From Deltaproteobacteria bacterium (GTDB taxonomy: Bacteria; Myxococcota_A; UBA9160; UBA6930): a DNA stretch of 64,000 bases. Below the pieces are notes generated by a model, which saw nothing but the letters and a program-made list of their open reading frames with translations, did not search any database and was not told the DNA's origin. Shown here piece after piece: positions 54,159 to 63,228 of the stretch. Position 1 is the stretch's first letter. Each line of letters opens with the position of its first letter. The position numbers and the translations under genes are program-made. Where the stretch lies: NCBI GenBank assembly GCA_016875395.1, contig VGRF01000004.1:62001-126000 (forward strand). The letters are read 5' to 3'.

Positions 54159-54676
54159 CGCTCGCTCTCGCCGCGCAGCCGCGCGTCGACCTTCTCCGCG
54201 CCCGAGCGCCCGCGTAATCGCTGCTCGTGATCGCGCACCGCCGCCTCCACCAACGTGGCCATGTTGGCGGAAGGCCGCACCGGCAACACGAGGCAGGGCA
54301 GCGAAATCCCGAGCAGCGACTCCGTCGGCCGCTCGAGCCCGACGCGCTCGTACTGCGCGCCCTCGCGCCAATGCTCAAGCCGAAACATCAGCGACACCGC
54401 CGACTCCTCCGCCACCGCCCCCGGCCCGTACAGATCGGGCACGTACAAGATCCCGAGCCCGCGAATCTCCAGGAAGTGCCGAATCGCCTGCTTCGCGCGC
54501 CCCATCAGCCGCGCGTTCTCGACCCACAACTCCACGACGTCGTCCGCGACGAGCTGATGTCCCCGCGCCACGAGCTCGAGCGCGGTCTCGCTCTTCCCGA
54601 CGCCCGAAGGCCCTAACAACAGGGCGCCCGCGCCGCGCACGCGCAAGAGGCCGCCGTGTACCTGCATGCGCCGCAC
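54155..54676 (-). CDS. hprK: HPr kinase/phosphorylase, short (catalytic-domain-only) form
   Basis: 173 aa. P-loop GPSGVGKS (22-29), [10 protein letters not shown], the signature [16 protein letters not shown] and the C-terminal [17 protein letters not shown]. It lacks the ~130-aa N-terminal domain of Firmicute HprK; such short forms are known in alphaproteobacteria. Would phosphorylate Ser51 of the HPr here. GTG start at 54676, or ATG at 54667. Confidence 0.92.
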   Translation of the reverse strand: MRRMQVHGGLLRVRGAGALLLGPSGVGKSETALELVARGHQLVADDVVELWVENARLMGRAKQAIRHFLEIRGLGILYVPDLYGPGAVAEESAVSLMFRLEHWREGAQYERVGLERPTESLLGISLPCLVLPVRPSANMATLVEAAVRDHEQRLRGRSGAEKVDARLRGESER

Positions 54677-55138
54677 CTCGCAGTCTCGATGCCCGCAAAG
54701 CTACAGCGCCCAAGGAACCGACACGTTCACCTCTTCTGCGCAGGCGCGAGTCCGCGACGCGCCGGCTTCTCGCCTCCGCCGACGCGAGTCCGCGATGCGT
54801 CGCCTCGAAACGCCCGCGCGCAGCGCAAACCGCCGCAATCCCTAACGCGCACAGCGTGCGGAAGCGGGGCCTCGATGGCCCCGCTTCCGCCCTTTCCCAA
54901 CAACGCGCGACGAGCACCCCAGGCAAGGAGGTGCCGCGGCGGGCGGGGGCCGGCGGCGGCGAGGTAAAGCGGAGCGAGGGCCCCTGAGAATGCGCGCCTT
55001 CAGAAAATGCGCGCACGCCCAGAGCCGCCGCTTCCCACCAAAGGCCCGAGTGAGCCACGAGCAGCCGACGCCCCCCGCCCGCCGCGGCGCCGGCGCAACG
55101 CGTTCAGAGAGCCGCGAAACAACTCGCCGACGACCGGC
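54677..55138. other. 462-bp gap between ptsN and hprK
   Basis: No gene with family or codon support on either strand. It holds a 14-bp hairpin (54858-54890) and two copies of GCGAGTCCGCGA(C/T)GCG around 54748 and 54782. The hpf gene common in this cluster is not here. Confidence 0.6.
54858..54890. terminator. 14-bp GC hairpin downstream of ptsN
   Basis: Perfect arms GCGGAAGCGGGGCC (54858-54871) and complement (54877-54890), loop TCGAT; followed by CCTTTCCC on the plus strand. Probably ends the lpt-rpoN-ptsN transcript or a plus-strand one; no clean T-run. Confidence 0.45.
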
Positions 55139-55600
55139 CTAGAACCGCGCGTCCTCGTGCTCGATCGCGCGCAGCACGTCCTCGCGGGTCGCCGCCGACT
55201 CCACCGCCCGCCGAAACGCCGGATCCCGCAGCGAGCGAGAGATCCGCGCCAGCGCCTTCAGGTGCTGCCCGCCCGCGTTCTCCGGCATCACGAGCAGGAA
55301 GAAGAGATGCGTCTTCTGCCCATCCACCGAATCGAAGTCCACCCCTGCGCTGCTCTTCGCGAAGGCCGCCATCAGCCTCGGCAGCCCGGCGACCTTGCCG
55401 TGCGGAATCGCCACGCCTTCGCCGATGCCCGTGCTCTGTAGCCGCTCGCGCTCCGCGAGCACCTCGACCAGCTTCGCCTTGTTCGCCGCCGGCTCCGCCG
55501 CCGCGACCGCGGTGCAAATCTCCTCGAGCACCTCGCGCTTGCTCGTCGCCCTCAAGTCCACGATCACCGCGTCGCGCAGCAGGATGTCGAGAATCTTCAT
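55139..55600 (-). CDS. ptsN: PTS EIIA-Ntr regulatory protein
   Basis: 153 aa. His67 in IGEGVAIPHGKV is the phospho-site; LVMPENAGGQHLKALARISR follows. Regulatory EIIA that couples phosphoryl state to K+ and envelope control. It directly follows rpoN, with no hpf between them (54-nt gap). Confidence 0.95.
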   Translation of the reverse strand: MKILDILLRDAVIVDLRATSKREVLEEICTAVAAAEPAANKAKLVEVLAERERLQSTGIGEGVAIPHGKVAGLPRLMAAFAKSSAGVDFDSVDGQKTHLFFLLVMPENAGGQHLKALARISRSLRDPAFRRAVESAATREDVLRAIEHEDARF

Positions 55601-55654
55601 GGCGGCGGCGTTCCTAAGACGCGATTGCCCGAGGGCGAACCGAAATCAGGCAAG

Positions 55655-57124
55655 CTAACCGACCTGCCGTCGCTGAGTCGAGGAGAGGATGTTCATCGCC
55701 TCGCGGTACTTCGTGACCGTGCGCCGCGCGATGTCGATGTTCGTGCCCTTCAGGATCTCGGCGATGCGCTGATCCGAGAGCGGGTTCCTCGGATCCTCCG
55801 CCGCGATCAGCTTGCGGATGCGCTCCTTCACGCTCTCGCTCGCGATCGCGTCGCCGTCGACGCGCGAGATCGACGAATTGAAGAAGTACTTCAGCTCGAA
55901 GATGCCCTGCGGCGTGTGGCAGTACTTGTTGGTGGTGACGCGGCTGACGGTGGACTCGTGCATGCCGATGTCGTCGGCCACGTCGCGCAGGTTCAGCGGC
56001 TTCAGATACGCGATCCCGCGATCGAAGAACTCGCGCTGAAAGCGCACGATCGATTCCATCACCTTGAAGATCGTGCGTTGGCGCTGGTGGATGGACTTGA
56101 TCAACCAGAGCGCCGAGCGCACGCGCTCCTGCACGTACTCGCGCGTGTCCTTCGAGACCTCGCGCGACTTCGCGAGCACGTCGCGATACATCGCGTTGAG
56201 CTTCAGCTTCGGCAGGCCGTCTTCGTTCAGCACGACGTGGTAGTCGTCGCCGATCTTGTGCACGTAGATGTCGGGCACGATGTAGATCGGCTCTTCGCCG
56301 CCGAACGCGCGGCCCGGCCGCGGCTCGAGGTTGCCGATCACCTGCGCCGCCGCCGCGATCTGCTCGATCGTCGCGCCGGTGTCGCGCACGAGTCCCTTGA
56401 ACTCGCGCTTCTGGAGCTGGTCGAGGTGATTGGCGACGAGCGCGCGCACGAGCTCGTCCTTCACCTTGAAGTGGTCGAGCTGCAACAACAAGCACTCGCG
56501 CAGATCGCGCGCGGCGATCCCGGGCGGATCGAGCTTCTGGATGCGCTGGATGGCGGCTTCGACCCGCTCGATCGGCACGCCCGACTGGCGCGCGATCTCT
56601 TCGGCCGGCGATTGCAGGTAGCCGTTGTCGTCGATGTTCCCGATCACCCAGCTCGCCGCGGCTTGGTCGTCGGGATCCGCGTCCGCCATCTGGAGCTGGA
56701 ACGTGAGGTGATCCTGCAGCGACTCGCGCTTCACCGCGGTCGCCTCGTAGCTGCGCCGCTCGTCCTCGCCGCTCGCGCCGACGCCGCCGTAGCTCGTCTG
56801 CGGGTACGCCTCCGCGTAGCTCTGCCAGTCGATGTCGGCGAGGCGATCCGCGGCCGCCTCGGTGTCGCTCTCGCGCACCGGCGCTTCCTGCTCGGTCGCC
56901 TGCTCGGGCATCGCTTCGGAAGCGGCTTCGGCGACGGCATCGCGCGCCGGCTCGTCGTCGCCTTCCGGCACTTCCTCGAGCACCGGGTTCTGCTCGAGCT
57001 CCTGCTGCACGCTCGTCACCAGCTCGAGCTGCGAGAGCTGCAGCAGCTTGATCGCCTGCTGCAGCTGCGGCGTCATCACCAGCGACTGCGAGAGCTTCAG
57101 CGACTGCTTGAGTTCGATCGCCAC
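55655..57124 (-). CDS. rpoN: RNA polymerase sigma-54 factor
   Basis: 489 aa, GTG start. Region I SLKLSQSLVMTPQLQQAIKL, acidic region II (~65-120), core-binding and HTH domains (MHESTVSRVTTNKYCHTPQG), and the RpoN box ARRTVTKYRE at ~466-475. Needs AAA+ activators. Sits between lptB and ptsN as in many Proteobacteria. Confidence 0.97.
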   Translation of the reverse strand: MAIELKQSLKLSQSLVMTPQLQQAIKLLQLSQLELVTSVQQELEQNPVLEEVPEGDDEPARDAVAEAASEAMPEQATEQEAPVRESDTEAAADRLADIDWQSYAEAYPQTSYGGVGASGEDERRSYEATAVKRESLQDHLTFQLQMADADPDDQAAASWVIGNIDDNGYLQSPAEEIARQSGVPIERVEAAIQRIQKLDPPGIAARDLRECLLLQLDHFKVKDELVRALVANHLDQLQKREFKGLVRDTGATIEQIAAAAQVIGNLEPRPGRAFGGEEPIYIVPDIYVHKIGDDYHVVLNEDGLPKLKLNAMYRDVLAKSREVSKDTREYVQERVRSALWLIKSIHQRQRTIFKVMESIVRFQREFFDRGIAYLKPLNLRDVADDIGMHESTVSRVTTNKYCHTPQGIFELKYFFNSSISRVDGDAIASESVKERIRKLIAAEDPRNPLSDQRIAEILKGTNIDIARRTVTKYREAMNILSSTQRRQVG

Positions 57125-57127
57125 GGT

Positions 57128-57868
57128 CTAGACCCGCGGTTCCAGCTGGAAGTTCTCGCCGAGGTAGAGCTCGCGCACGCGCGCGTCGTTCGCGATCTCG
57201 GTCGGCGAGCCGTGGCGCAGGTTGCGGCCGTCCTTGATCACGTAGGCGCGATCACACGACGCCAGCGTCTCGCGCACCTTGTGCTCGGTGATCACGATCC
57301 CGATTCCCTTCTGCTTGAGCCCCACGATGATCTTCTGGATCTCGTCCGTGGTGATCGGGTCGATTCCGGTGAACGGCTCGTCGAGCAGCAGGAACTTCGG
57401 GGACAGCACCAAGGCCCTCGCGATCTCGACGCGCCGCCGTTCGCCACCGGACAACGAATCGGCCCGCTGCCGGGCCTTTTCGGTCAGCCCGAACTCGGAC
57501 AACAGCGCCTCGCGCCGCTCTTTTCGCTTCGCCGCGCTGGGCTCGATCGTCTCGAGGATCGCGTTCAGGTTGTCCGCCACCGAGAGCTTCCGGAAGACCG
57601 AAGTTTCCTGCGGCAGATAGACCACGCCGAGCCGCGCGCGCCGGAACATCGGCAGCGACGTGATCTCGCGCTCGCCGAGGAAGACGCTGCCGTGGGTCGG
57701 CCGAATCGCGCCGACGATCATGTTGAACGTGGTCGTCTTGCCCGCGCCGTTCGGGCCGAGCAGGCCCACGATCTCGCCCGGCCACACCTCGAGGTCGAGG
57801 CCGTCGACCACGGTGCGCTCGCCGTACTGCTTGACGAGCCCCTTCGCGGTGATCGCCTCGCCCTTCAC
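57128..57868 (-). CDS. lptB: LPS export ABC transporter ATP-binding protein
   Basis: 246 aa, GTG start coupled to the upstream OstA-domain gene. Walker A GPNGAGKTTT, VGVVYLPQETSVFRKLSVADNL-type sequence, signature LSGGERRRVEIARALV, Walker B LLLDEPFTGIDP. Powers LptFG extraction of LPS; lptF/G are not in the window. Confidence 0.97.
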   Translation of the reverse strand: MKGEAITAKGLVKQYGERTVVDGLDLEVWPGEIVGLLGPNGAGKTTTFNMIVGAIRPTHGSVFLGEREITSLPMFRRARLGVVYLPQETSVFRKLSVADNLNAILETIEPSAAKRKERREALLSEFGLTEKARQRADSLSGGERRRVEIARALVLSPKFLLLDEPFTGIDPITTDEIQKIIVGLKQKGIGIVITEHKVRETLASCDRAYVIKDGRNLRHGSPTEIANDARVRELYLGENFQLEPRV

Positions 57869-58782
57869 GGCGTCCCGCAGTCGCGGCCGAACACCTTGCT
57901 GTTGCCGCTCATCTCCACCTTCTCGCGCTCGAGGAAGAAGGTGATGCGCTGCGCCTCGGCGCGATTGCACTCTTCGGTCAGCTCCGCCGGGCTGCCCGTG
58001 CACACGAGCTTGTCTTCGGTGCGGTAGAAGATCGCCTCGTCGCACTTGGCGGTGCGATCGCGCTGCTTCACGACGACGTTGCCGCGCGCGAGCACTTGCT
58101 CCGGCTGACTCGTGTCGCCCTTCGTCATCGCCTCGAGCTCGTCGCACTGCAGCGTGATGTCGCCCTGCACGGCGTTCACGTGTCCGGTGAACGAGAGCTT
58201 TCGGCCGCCGGGAACGGACTGCACGTCGAGCGTGTCGCCCTGCATCTCGATCGGCTCGCGCAGCTCGTCGCCGCCCTGGTTCCGCCGGCGCGGCTTCTCG
58301 CTCGGTTTCGGGGCGACGGGCGCCGCAAGCCGCGCCGCGACGCCCTGCGCGAGCGCATCCAGCGCGCGCGGAAGGTCCGCCTCGTTCGCCGCTTTCTCGG
58401 CGAGCGGCTCGCCCAGCGTCTCGCCCGAATCGAGGTCGAGCACGCGTGCGTCGATCGCGAGTGCCTCGCCCATCGGCGTCACGCTGCCCGTCACGAGCGT
58501 GCGAACGCCGGTGCGGTCGCGCAGCGCGACGCGCTCGGCCGTGCTCGGCTTCTCCGGGTATTCGCCGATCGCGTTCGGCGGAACGATCGCGCCGATGCCC
58601 TGCCCCCCGAGCCGCTGCGCGACGGCCGTCGCGATGTCCGGCGCGCCCTCGGAGCTGGCGCCCATCGAGACGAACGGCGCGACCCCGACGTCGCCGCGCT
58701 GCTGCGGCGGCGCCTCGGCGCCGCACGAGCCGAGCAGCAGCGCCACGAGAGCGACGCGGTGCAGCGCGCGGCGCGAGCTCAC
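57865..58782 (-). CDS. lptA: Lipoprotein with FlgO/TolB-N-like domain fused to an LptA (OstA) domain
   Basis: 305 aa, GTG start coupled to the lptC stop. A signal peptide ends in lipobox L-G-S-C (LVALLLGSC). Residues ~40-165 (VGVAPFVSM, IATAVAQRLGGQGIGAIVPP, TLVTGSVTPMGEALAIDARV, LDLDSGETLGEPLAE) resemble the TolB-N/FlgO-type alpha/beta domain. A Pro/Arg linker leads to OstA (~188-300): IEMQGDTLDVQSV, KLSFTGHVNAVQGDITLQCD, VLARGNVVVKQ. LptA normally is a short soluble bridge protein; here it would be membrane-anchored. Confidence 0.85.
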   Translation of the reverse strand: MSSRRALHRVALVALLLGSCGAEAPPQQRGDVGVAPFVSMGASSEGAPDIATAVAQRLGGQGIGAIVPPNAIGEYPEKPSTAERVALRDRTGVRTLVTGSVTPMGEALAIDARVLDLDSGETLGEPLAEKAANEADLPRALDALAQGVAARLAAPVAPKPSEKPRRRNQGGDELREPIEMQGDTLDVQSVPGGRKLSFTGHVNAVQGDITLQCDELEAMTKGDTSQPEQVLARGNVVVKQRDRTAKCDEAIFYRTEDKLVCTGSPAELTEECNRAEAQRITFFLEREKVEMSGNSKVFGRDCGTP

Positions 58783-59291
58783 GGCGCTTCCTCCGCGATC
58801 GACGCGCCGCCCAGCAGCCGCAGCCGGTTCTGGCGCACGAAATATTCGAGGCCGCGGCCGCGGAACACCTGCGCGCGCTCGCGCCACACCACCGGCGCGT
58901 CGCTCGTCACGACGCCGCGCGTGTGCCCGTAGCGCAAGCGGTCCGTCTCGAACGCACTGCCCGAGGCGGTGCGGCCGTCCACGCCGCCGCTCGCGGTGAA
59001 CTCCTGCGCCGCAAGGTCGAGCACGCCGTGCGCACACACGAGCTCGAGCGCACCGGGCAGCTCAGCACGCACACCCGTGAGCGAGATGCGGCCGGTCGCC
59101 GGCGACACCTCGGCGCGCTGCGCCTCCACGACGAGCTCGCTCCGTTCGCCGCTCGCGAGCACGTAGCTCATCCCGCTAATCGTGAGGCCCGCCGTGCGCG
59201 GCGGCTCCGCCGCACTCGCCGCGGCCCAAAACGCCGCGAGCCCCAGGAACAGGGCTCGCGAACCGAACGAATGGAGGCCGGAGGCGCGCAA
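58779..59291 (-). CDS. lptC: LptC-like LPS export protein
   Basis: 170 aa. N-terminal hydrophobic segment (ALFLGLAAFWAAASAAEP) then LptC/OstA-like strands: ISGMSYVLASGERSELVVEA, QRAEVSPATGRISLTGVRAE, GRTASGSAFETDRLRY and QVFRGRGLEYFVRQNRLRLL. Sequence is divergent, but position before lptA-lptB supports the call. The hydrophobic segment may be cleaved rather than a true LptC anchor. Confidence 0.75.
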   Translation of the reverse strand: MRASGLHSFGSRALFLGLAAFWAAASAAEPPRTAGLTISGMSYVLASGERSELVVEAQRAEVSPATGRISLTGVRAELPGALELVCAHGVLDLAAQEFTASGGVDGRTASGSAFETDRLRYGHTRGVVTSDAPVVWRERAQVFRGRGLEYFVRQNRLRLLGGASIAEEAP

Positions 59292-59377
59292 GGTGCAAGC
59301 AACATACCCAGGTGAAGTGCCCGGGCAACGAAGAAAAACGCCGAACCGCGCCGGAAGTCGTCAGGCCTCGCAGGGCC

Positions 59378-59593
59378 TCAGACTTCCTCGTGGCCCGTGA
59401 GCGTCTTGACCGGCTCCTTCTCGGCCAGCCAGTGCGCGGGACGCATCACGACGTAGTCCACCACCACGCCGACGGGATGCAGGATCGTCGCGATGATCTT
59501 CAGCGGGTGCCCCGTGCGATCCGAACGGTGGTCGTCGGCGAGGGCAGGCGCTGCGAACGCGAGAGCGAGCGTGAGAGCGGCGATGCGCGTCAT
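59378..59593 (-). CDS. Small exported protein of unknown function
   Basis: 71 aa from MTRIAALTLALAFAAPALAD, a signal peptide, with GAGGAATT as ribosome site. The mature part has IIATILHPVGVVVDYVVMRP and AHWLAEKEPVKTLTGHEE; a hydrophobic helix may tether it. Similar small proteins recur in deltaproteobacterial genomes from memory, but no function is known. Divergent from the peroxiredoxin gene. Confidence 0.7.
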   Translation of the reverse strand: MTRIAALTLALAFAAPALADDHRSDRTGHPLKIIATILHPVGVVVDYVVMRPAHWLAEKEPVKTLTGHEEV

Positions 59594-59695
59594 GGGAATT
59601 CCTCCGCGCGCCAGCCTAGCCCGCGCGCTCCGGCTTGAATCGGCGGATGCCAGCCGCGCGTTGAGCCGTGAGAAGATGGAGGTGGAGGAGCACTC

Positions 59696-60163
59696 GTGGC
59701 CATCGACGAAGGAAAGAAAGCGCCGGCGTTCACGCTGAAGGACGCCGACGGCAAGCCGGTCTCGCTGAGCGACTTCAGCGGCAAGGACATCGTGGTCTAC
59801 TTCTATCCCAAGGACGACACGCCGGGCTGCACGAAGGAAGCCTGCGGCTTCCGCGACGCGTGGTCGGAGCTGCAGAAGCTCGGCGTGGTGGTGCTCGGCG
59901 TCTCCCCCGATGGCGCGATCGCGCACCAGAAGTTCGCCGCGAAGTACGCGCTGCCGTTCCCGCTGCTCTCCGATCCCGACAAGTCGGTGATGGAGAAGTT
60001 CGGCGCCTGTGGCGAGAAGATGATGTACGGGAAGAAGGTGATCGGCGTGATCCGCTCCAGCGTGTGGGTCGGACGCGACGGCAAGGTGCGCAAGCACTGG
60101 AAACGCGTCGCGAAAGCGGAGGCCCATCCCGAGGAAGTGCTGGCCGCGCTGCGCGCGGGTTGA
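59696..60163 (+). CDS. bcp: Peroxiredoxin, BCP/PrxQ type
   Basis: 155 aa, GTG start behind [27 protein letters not shown]: peroxidatic Cys45 and resolving Cys50 of alpha-type atypical 2-Cys PrxQ. Thiol reduction of peroxides via thioredoxin. Lone gene, convergent with the VWA gene. Confidence 0.96.
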   Translation: MAIDEGKKAPAFTLKDADGKPVSLSDFSGKDIVVYFYPKDDTPGCTKEACGFRDAWSELQKLGVVVLGVSPDGAIAHQKFAAKYALPFPLLSDPDKSVMEKFGACGEKMMYGKKVIGVIRSSVWVGRDGKVRKHWKRVAKAEAHPEEVLAALRAG

Positions 60164-60184
60164 TTGCGACGCGCCGCGCCGCGG

Positions 60185-61375
60185 TCAGTGCGTGACGCGT
60201 GCACCGATCAGCGCGGTCACCGCGTCGCTGATGCCGTCCACGCTCAGGTGGAACATGGGGAAGATGCGCTCGACGAGGCGCACCGTTTGGTAGCGGTTCC
60301 AGTCTTCGCGCGGCTCGGGGTTCAGCCACACCACGCGCTCGAAGTGGTCGCGGATGCGGTGCAGCCAGTCGATGCCGCGCGTGCCGCTCTGGCGGCGCGG
60401 GTCGATGTTGCCGTTCGGCTCGAGCAGCTCGGCGGGATGCATCGCTGCGTCGCCGACGATCATCACCTTCCAGCTCGGATCGAGCTTCCGTAACAAGTCG
60501 CCGGTCGGCACCGCCTCGCGCCGCAGCAGCCGCGCATTGCGCCCGAGCTCTTCGTAGACGCAGTTGTGGAAGTAGTAGGCCTCGAACTGGCGCAGGCCGC
60601 GCTCGGCGTGCAGCGCGGTGAGCAGCTTGCTCACGGGGTCGAAGTACGGGTCCATCGTGCCGCCCACGTCCATGAGCAGCAGCAGGCGGATGTCGTTGCG
60701 GCGCTCGGCGCGCCACACCAGCTCGATCTCGCCCGCGTTCTTGCACGTCTCGTCGATCGTCTCGTCGAGGTCGAGCTCGCTCTTCGCGCCGGTGCGCGTG
60801 AGCTGGCGCAGGCGCCGCAGCGCCACGCGGGTCTGCCGCACGTCGAGCGTGCCATCCGTGCGGTAGTCCTCGAAGCGCCGCTCCTCGGCCACCTTCATCG
60901 CGCTGCGATTCTTCGCGGGCCCGCCCACGCGAATGCCGGTGGGATGCTCGCCGCCGTGGCCGAAAGGCGAGCGCCCCCCGGTGCCGATCCAGCGCCCGCC
61001 GCCGTCGTGCCGCTCGGTCTGCTCCGCGAGGGTCTCCAGGAACTTCCGCATCAGCTCGTCGCTCGAGAGCTTCTCGAGCAGCGCGCGCTCGTCGTCCGTG
61101 AGGGGCCGGAAGTTCTTGGGATCCTTCAGCCACTCGAGCAGCTCGTCCTCGATCTTCAGCGAGCCCTCGACACCTTGGAACACCTTCAAGAACGCGCGGT
61201 CGAAGGCGTCGAAGTACGTCTCGCTCTTGATCAGCACGCAGCGCGCGAGGTTGTAGAAGCGCTGGAGGCTCGAGCCGTGCAGCCCCTTCTCGAGCGCGCC
61301 GAGCAAGAGCAGCCACTCCTGCGTGCCGACCGGCACGCCTTCGTCGCGCAGCTCGTAGAAGAAATCGATGAACAT
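60185..61375 (-). CDS. VWA (CoxE-like) domain protein
   Basis: 396 aa. N-terminal helical domain (MFIDFFYELRDEGVPVGTQE, AFLKVFQGVEG), charged middle, and a C-terminal von Willebrand A fold: LLLLMDVGGTMDPYFDPVSK (MIDAS variant D-x-G-G-T), FEAYYFHNCVYEELG, VMIVGDAAMHPAEL. Pairs with the upstream MoxR-type ATPase; such pairs insert metals or remodel protein complexes. CoxE/NorD/ViaA-like families are alternatives. Confidence 0.9.
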   Translation of the reverse strand: MFIDFFYELRDEGVPVGTQEWLLLLGALEKGLHGSSLQRFYNLARCVLIKSETYFDAFDRAFLKVFQGVEGSLKIEDELLEWLKDPKNFRPLTDDERALLEKLSSDELMRKFLETLAEQTERHDGGGRWIGTGGRSPFGHGGEHPTGIRVGGPAKNRSAMKVAEERRFEDYRTDGTLDVRQTRVALRRLRQLTRTGAKSELDLDETIDETCKNAGEIELVWRAERRNDIRLLLLMDVGGTMDPYFDPVSKLLTALHAERGLRQFEAYYFHNCVYEELGRNARLLRREAVPTGDLLRKLDPSWKVMIVGDAAMHPAELLEPNGNIDPRRQSGTRGIDWLHRIRDHFERVVWLNPEPREDWNRYQTVRLVERIFPMFHLSVDGISDAVTALIGARVTH

Positions 61376-61454
61376 CGCGTCTCGTGCTCTGGATCAGCCG
61401 CGGGCGCAGCCTGCCGGCTGCATCGCCACCTCGGTGGCCGCGCTGATCGGAGAC

Positions 61455-62357
<903 letters not shown>

Positions 62358-62409
62358 GGGCGCGCAGTGTCCTCAATGCGTCGGGAATTTCGAGGGCAAG
62401 CGGCGCGGG

Positions 62410-63063
62410 TCAGCGCGGCCAGAGGGGCTTGTCGATCGTGAAGCCGATCGGGTCTCCCCAGCGGTTGCGGTGCATCACCTTGTGCACCGGCACGCGCGGG
62501 GCGACGCCCCACTTGCCGGTCGGGTAGCCGAACGTCACGCAGGCGTGGAAGTTCCAGCCCTTCTCCGGCACGCCTAACAGCTCGTTCACTTCGGCGAGGC
62601 GGAACGCGAACACGCTGGTGAGCGCGCTGCCGATGCCCTCGGCGCGCGCGGCGAGCTGCGCGCTCCACACCGCGGGGAAGATCGAGCTGCCGGTCGGGTC
62701 GCCCTGCCCGTACGCCATCAGGATCAGCGGATAGACCTCGAAGTTGTCCCCGAGCCACATCGCGCTCGCGCGCATGCGGCGGAAGCCCGCGCTGCCGGGC
62801 GCGTCGGGGTTCTTCTCCGCGAACTCGACGCGCTCCTTGTAGAAGCCGGCCCACAGGCGCGAGAGGCAGTCGCGATAAATCGGGCCGAGCTTCGCTTTGA
62901 GCCCCGCGTCGTCGATCCACAGGAAGCGCCAGCCCTGCGCATTGCCGCCGCTCGGCGCGCGAATCGCGGCGTCCATGATGCGCTGCTGCGCGTCCATCGG
63001 AATCGGGTCGGGCTTCACGCGCCGCATCGCGCGCGTCGTGTACAGCGCCTCGTAGACGTCCAT
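62410..63063 (-). CDS. Nitroreductase-family flavoprotein
   Basis: 217 aa. YEALYTTRAMRRVKPDPIP (FMN phosphate Arg), APSGGNAQGWRFLWIDD, and SAQLAARAEGIGSALTSVF and ACVTFGYPTG near the end. NAD(P)H-FMN oxidoreductase acting on nitro compounds, quinones or a specific substrate. Monocistronic by spacing (52 nt). Confidence 0.92.
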   Translation of the reverse strand: MDVYEALYTTRAMRRVKPDPIPMDAQQRIMDAAIRAPSGGNAQGWRFLWIDDAGLKAKLGPIYRDCLSRLWAGFYKERVEFAEKNPDAPGSAGFRRMRASAMWLGDNFEVYPLILMAYGQGDPTGSSIFPAVWSAQLAARAEGIGSALTSVFAFRLAEVNELLGVPEKGWNFHACVTFGYPTGKWGVAPRVPVHKVMHRNRWGDPIGFTIDKPLWPR

Positions 63064-63228
63064 CTCTTCGACTCTCCGTTCGCCTTCGGCTCACTGCGCG
63101 CGGCCTCCGCCGCTTGCACGGCTCGGGCCGCTTGCCGGGTTTGGTTGCCTAGCTTCGCGCGCTTCGCTCAGCGCGCGCACGCAGCGCACCTCTCGCAGCG
63201 CGTCGTCGCGGCGTGCGACAGTGCGCGC

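Noticed and set aside
54740-54810. Direct repeat GCGAGTCCGCGA(C/T)GCG
   Set aside because: Only two short copies in a compositionally skewed stretch; too little to call an element.
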